Source: an uncultured Opitutaceae bacterium
Lineage (GTDB): Bacteria > Verrucomicrobiota > Verrucomicrobiia > Opitutales > Opitutaceae
Length of the DNA stretch: 64,000 bases
Direction: 5' to 3'
NCBI GenBank assembly: GCA_903891325.1
Contig: CAITEC010000029.1
Span: 64,539-128,538 of the forward strand
The notes below the pieces were generated by a model that saw only the letters and a program-made list of their open reading frames with translations, did not search any database and was not told the DNA's origin. A program made the translations under genes and the position numbers. Below are positions 60,984-64,000 of the stretch, in pieces (position 1 is the stretch's first letter; every line of letters begins with the position of its first letter).

Positions 60984-63479
60984 CTAGGGCGTCGGGGCGG
61001 AGGCGGGCGGCTCCACTGCGGCCGGCAGCCAATCCGCATGCCCAACCCGGTCCAGGTGCGCGCGGAGAACCGAGAGCGTCTGCTCCGACCGGTCCTTGCC
61101 GAGGATGTCGTCGACGACCTGGCGGGCGTCCTTGAGGTTGCCGGCGCCGGCGAGCGCCTCGGCCTCGCCCCCCCCGAGCTTGGCCAGGTTGAGTGTCTGG
61201 ACCGACACCATGCCGGACCGGGTCTCCGGATCCTGGATAATCTCCTCAATTCGCCCGGCCATGCCGCGGTAGGTGTCGTAGGACCTTGCATTCAGGGCAT
61301 CGTGATAGCGTTTCGCCCCGACCAAGAGGTCGAAGACCTGGGGTGCAAGCCCGGCTCGCGTCAGGCTGTCGGCCGGGAGCTGGTCGTAAAACGCCAGGGT
61401 CGCCGCGGTGTTGTTCTGCGCGCGATCGATCGCCAGGAGTTCACCCAGGCTGAAGCTGTCGCCGTCGCGAATGGCGAGGCGCGCCGCCGCCTGCGCCCGC
61501 CAGTCGGCCAGCGCCTTGACCGCCGGCGGAAAATTCCTTCCCAGGCGGACGACGCTTCCGACCAGGATGCTCAGCCGCAGGTTGTTCCTGCCGTAAATCT
61601 GCCTTGTGCCCATCCGGTAGCACCAGGCGTACTCGGCGAGCGCCTCGGCGTTTTTTGCCTGCGAGGCCAGGAGCCTTGCGTTGGCAAGGTGGCGGTTCCA
61701 TTCGGCGATCGGCGACCGGGGACCGGAGGAGGGGCCCCCGAGCCCCGGGGCACCCGCGCCGGGGGCCGGGCTGGGCAGGAGGAGTTGCTGAAGATTAAAG
61801 CCCTGCGACGCCATGTAGGCGGAAAGATGGATCGTCGCGGAAACAAACTTGTAGGGCACCGCCAGGCGAATCTCGGCCCGTGCGTGGCCAGTTGCGACGG
61901 TGGCGTGCACCGGCCCTCCCGCCGCATATTCGGCGCTGAGGTTCGCCATCTGGGAGGCCACGTCCGGGTCCCGGGTGTTGAGACCGGCCTCGGCGGCCGC
62001 CAGCTCCACGAGCTTTCCACCGTTGACGTCCGCCCCAAGGATTTCATCGCCGGCCAGGGGGACCTGGATCCGGTTTGGCAGCACCGTCCTCGCGCGGAGC
62101 GCGGGCAACTGCGCCCGCAGCGTCGTTTCGCCGTCGGCAACGACCAGGTTCCCGTCCACCGCGCCGAAGTACTCCGTGATCCCGGTTGCCTTGCGGCCAT
62201 TGATGGTGGTGGTGATCCGCATCGAGTCGAAGGCGGTCCCGTCGAGCTTGAGGGCGTCCTTCGTGAACGTGTTGTGTTGCTCGACCGCAATGGCGGATTT
62301 GGCGGGCTTCAGGAGTCCGTCTGCCGGTAGGTTGAAGACCTGGGCGTCCTCAAAGTACTTGCGGGCCGCATCGCTGCCAACGTGTCCGGAGATGGCGTAG
62401 AAATACCGGGGGCTCGCCGTGCGTGTCCGGCCATCCCGGGTGACCGAGACGTCGATATTGCCCGCTGCTCCGCCGTCGACCGAATCGCCTATCGCCAGGT
62501 AGTCTGTCCTGAACGATTTCAGCTTCTCGGCAAAGGGCGGGTAATCGACGGCAATCAGCAAATCGAGCACGTGGTCCATGAGGTCCCGCTGGGCCGCCGG
62601 GTTGTAGCGCGCGGCAAATGCAACCAGTGCGTCGCCCCGCACGAAGTCGGCCACCGCAGGCAGGGGACCGGGCGGGTAGCTGAGGGAATTGCCGATCGGC
62701 GACCCGGGATTGAACTGGTACGACCCGGTGAGGGATATCCCCTTGTCGCCCAGGGTGAGCCCCGCGTCGATTGAGTGCAGTTGCGAGACGAGCGCGCAGA
62801 CCACATCCAGATAGGCGAGCGCGGCCTTTCGCTTTGGCTCGGGCAGCGTCTCCAGCTTGGGCCTCAAAGCCTCCCGGACCTTCGCCTTGACCCGCTCGAC
62901 GAGGCCGGGGGTCGCGCGAAACCACGCCCGGATGTCCTCTTCCTGCGGCTTTTCGAGCAGGGCGATGACGGCGTCCGGCGAGGCCAGCCTGGAAAAGTCC
63001 CCCTCGTGCTTTGCAAAAAGCGTCCAGTCCCCGTGCCGCGTGTGGGCAAGGTGCTGGGCGTTCGTGAGCAAATTCCACAGCTTTCCCTCCGTGTTCAGCT
63101 TGACGAAAAGGATGAATTTCGGGTCGGTGCGCGCGACGCCTGCGGGCCCGTCGAACAGGGGGGTGAAGGCCAGCCCCACGTTTGATCCGGTCGCGATCTC
63201 CGAGAATTCCGGGTAGCCGAAGGCCGTTGCCTGCATGAGAACGGCGCGCAGCATCGCGGCCTCCGGCACGCCGGCCATCAGCTTTTCCAGGTCCTGGTTG
63301 AGGAGCTTGGGATGGCGGATGCTGACAACCGCCTGGACGCCGGGAACCTCCGTCAGTTGCCCGGTGAACGGCTCGGGGCCGCCCGTCGCCGCGGAGAGCG
63401 TGGGAAGGCAGGCGAGCAGGAGGAGAACGGCGATTGAGGCTGAGCGGGCGGCCGGGGAGTGGCGTCGGGGGTGATTCAT
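60984..63479 (-). CDS. Large secreted protein, unknown family
   Basis: 831 aa from the ATG at 63479, with a signal peptide (ASIAVLLLLACLPTLSAA). The N-terminal 550 residues are alternating strands and helices; after a Pro/Gly/Ala linker (PSPAPGAGAPGLGGPSSG) the last 230 residues are all-helical and may hold degenerate TPR-like repeats. No known domain is recognised. It is the first gene of the three-gene operon and is divergent from carB, 167 bases away. The TPR downstream suggests a complex at the envelope. Confidence 0.6.
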   Translation of the reverse strand: MNHPRRHSPAARSASIAVLLLLACLPTLSAATGGPEPFTGQLTEVPGVQAVVSIRHPKLLNQDLEKLMAGVPEAAMLRAVLMQATAFGYPEFSEIATGSNVGLAFTPLFDGPAGVARTDPKFILFVKLNTEGKLWNLLTNAQHLAHTRHGDWTLFAKHEGDFSRLASPDAVIALLEKPQEEDIRAWFRATPGLVERVKAKVREALRPKLETLPEPKRKAALAYLDVVCALVSQLHSIDAGLTLGDKGISLTGSYQFNPGSPIGNSLSYPPGPLPAVADFVRGDALVAFAARYNPAAQRDLMDHVLDLLIAVDYPPFAEKLKSFRTDYLAIGDSVDGGAAGNIDVSVTRDGRTRTASPRYFYAISGHVGSDAARKYFEDAQVFNLPADGLLKPAKSAIAVEQHNTFTKDALKLDGTAFDSMRITTTINGRKATGITEYFGAVDGNLVVADGETTLRAQLPALRARTVLPNRIQVPLAGDEILGADVNGGKLVELAAAEAGLNTRDPDVASQMANLSAEYAAGGPVHATVATGHARAEIRLAVPYKFVSATIHLSAYMASQGFNLQQLLLPSPAPGAGAPGLGGPSSGPRSPIAEWNRHLANARLLASQAKNAEALAEYAWCYRMGTRQIYGRNNLRLSILVGSVVRLGRNFPPAVKALADWRAQAAARLAIRDGDSFSLGELLAIDRAQNNTAATLAFYDQLPADSLTRAGLAPQVFDLLVGAKRYHDALNARSYDTYRGMAGRIEEIIQDPETRSGMVSVQTLNLAKLGGGEAEALAGAGNLKDARQVVDDILGKDRSEQTLSVLRAHLDRVGHADWLPAAVEPPASAPTP

Positions 63480-63646
63480 ATTTGGGGAGCGAACCGCCCC
63501 TTTGATGGCAAACCAGCCCCCGGGGGTCGATTTTAATTGAAGTCCGCCCTGGACGGCATTTTGGGCGTAAATGCAAATTTCCGGCGTCCACTTTTCCCGC
63601 TTGCGACTCGTTTGGTCGGCGGCAACCCTCGGCGGGGTCCACGCCC

Positions 63647-64000
63647 ATGCCCAAACGCACCGATCTTAAGTCCATTCTCATCATCGGTGCCGGTCCCATC
63701 GTGATCGGCCAGGCGTGCGAATTTGACTACTCCGGCACCCAGGCCTGCAAGGCGCTGCGCGAGGAGGGATACAAGGTCATCCTGGTAAACTCCAACCCGG
63801 CCACCATCATGACCGATCCGGAGTTCGCCGATGTCACTTACATCGAGCCTCTTACGGTTGAATTCGTCGAGAAGATCATCGCTGCGGAGCGCCCCTCCGC
63901 CCTGCTCCCGACGCTGGGTGGGCAGACCGCCCTGAACCTGGCGATGGAGCTCCATCGGCTGGGCATCCTCGCCAAGTACGGGGTGGAGATGATTGGCGCC
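63647..64000 (+). CDS. carB: Carbamoyl-phosphate synthase large subunit, 5' part
   Basis: 118 codons run to the window end. [20 protein letters not shown] and the next residues [17 protein letters not shown] are diagnostic of CarB, followed by [18 protein letters not shown] and [14 protein letters not shown]. The enzyme makes carbamoyl phosphate for pyrimidines and arginine. The start is the ATG at 63647. The full protein would be over 1000 aa, so about 90 percent lies outside. The 167 bases upstream contain no attenuator that I can see. Confidence 0.95.
   Translation, partial: MPKRTDLKSILIIGAGPIVIGQACEFDYSGTQACKALREEGYKVILVNSNPATIMTDPEFADVTYIEPLTVEFVEKIIAAERPSALLPTLGGQTALNLAMELHRLGILAKYGVEMIGA

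Noticed and set aside
1-64000. CRISPR arrays, prophage and insertion sequences
   Set aside because: No regularly spaced repeats, no integrase, transposase or phage structural genes were found.

Overview
The window is a G+C-rich bacterial chromosome segment (roughly two thirds G+C by eye) with dense genes and no intergenic gap above 300 bases. No rRNA, phage or CRISPR is visible. The gene mix suggests Verrucomicrobiota, perhaps Opitutaceae: a Tat-exported heparinase II/III-type lyase with a sodium:solute symporter, uroporphyrinogen-decarboxylase-family proteins, DegT aminotransferases, a GH38 mannosidase, unusual amidohydrolases and palindromic TAGCCGG intergenic repeats. That placement is inference; no phylogenetic marker was compared.

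Layout. 1-12 kb: an S9-type peptidase homologue overlapping a cytochrome P450, a ferritin-like protein, the lyase and symporter, a DegT aminotransferase, a DUF2934 protein, a MazF-type toxin-antitoxin pair, a HAD hydrolase and OsmC. 12-20 kb: an operon of a GH38 mannosidase and three tandem secreted paralogues (642-644 aa) of a family I do not recognise. 20-28 kb: two divergent operons of small-molecule enzymes (MtaA/URO-D type, DegT, two amidohydrolases; epimerase, DHDPS-like, M20). 28-42 kb: a GT-C membrane protein, an RND efflux pair, ddl, hemH, pabB-pabC, several unrecognised envelope proteins and a second S9 homologue. 42-45.5 kb: a BlaI/BlaR1 pair and a secreted protein. 45.6-52.7 kb: a complete PAPS-type sulfate-assimilation operon with siroheme genes inside it (cysH-cysD-cysNC-SUMT-cbiX-cysI). 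52.8-58.2 kb: PhoH2, then a toxin-antitoxin cluster around a tRNA-Gly. 58.2-63.5 kb: an operon of a large secreted protein, a TPR protein and a GT-C protein. The 5' end of carB closes the window.

The most notable find is directly upstream of cysH: an unannotated 26-codon leader ORF (52678-52598, minus) whose C-terminus is cysteine-rich (C17, C20, C22-C24), ending three bases before cysH. A TTGACA-type promoter is placed so that the mRNA would begin almost at the leader's ATG. This is the layout expected of a cysteine-sensing attenuator. Comparable leaderless polycysteine ORFs are known in mycobacteria; I know of none described in this kind of bacterium.

Other points: both S9 homologues have Gly at the nucleophile-serine position; BlaR1 carries a C-terminal region with LTPxQ-like motifs in place of a penicillin-binding sensor; perfect 23- and 28-bp inverted repeats lie between operons; and a decayed hicB fragment sits 1.6 kb from the intact hicAB.
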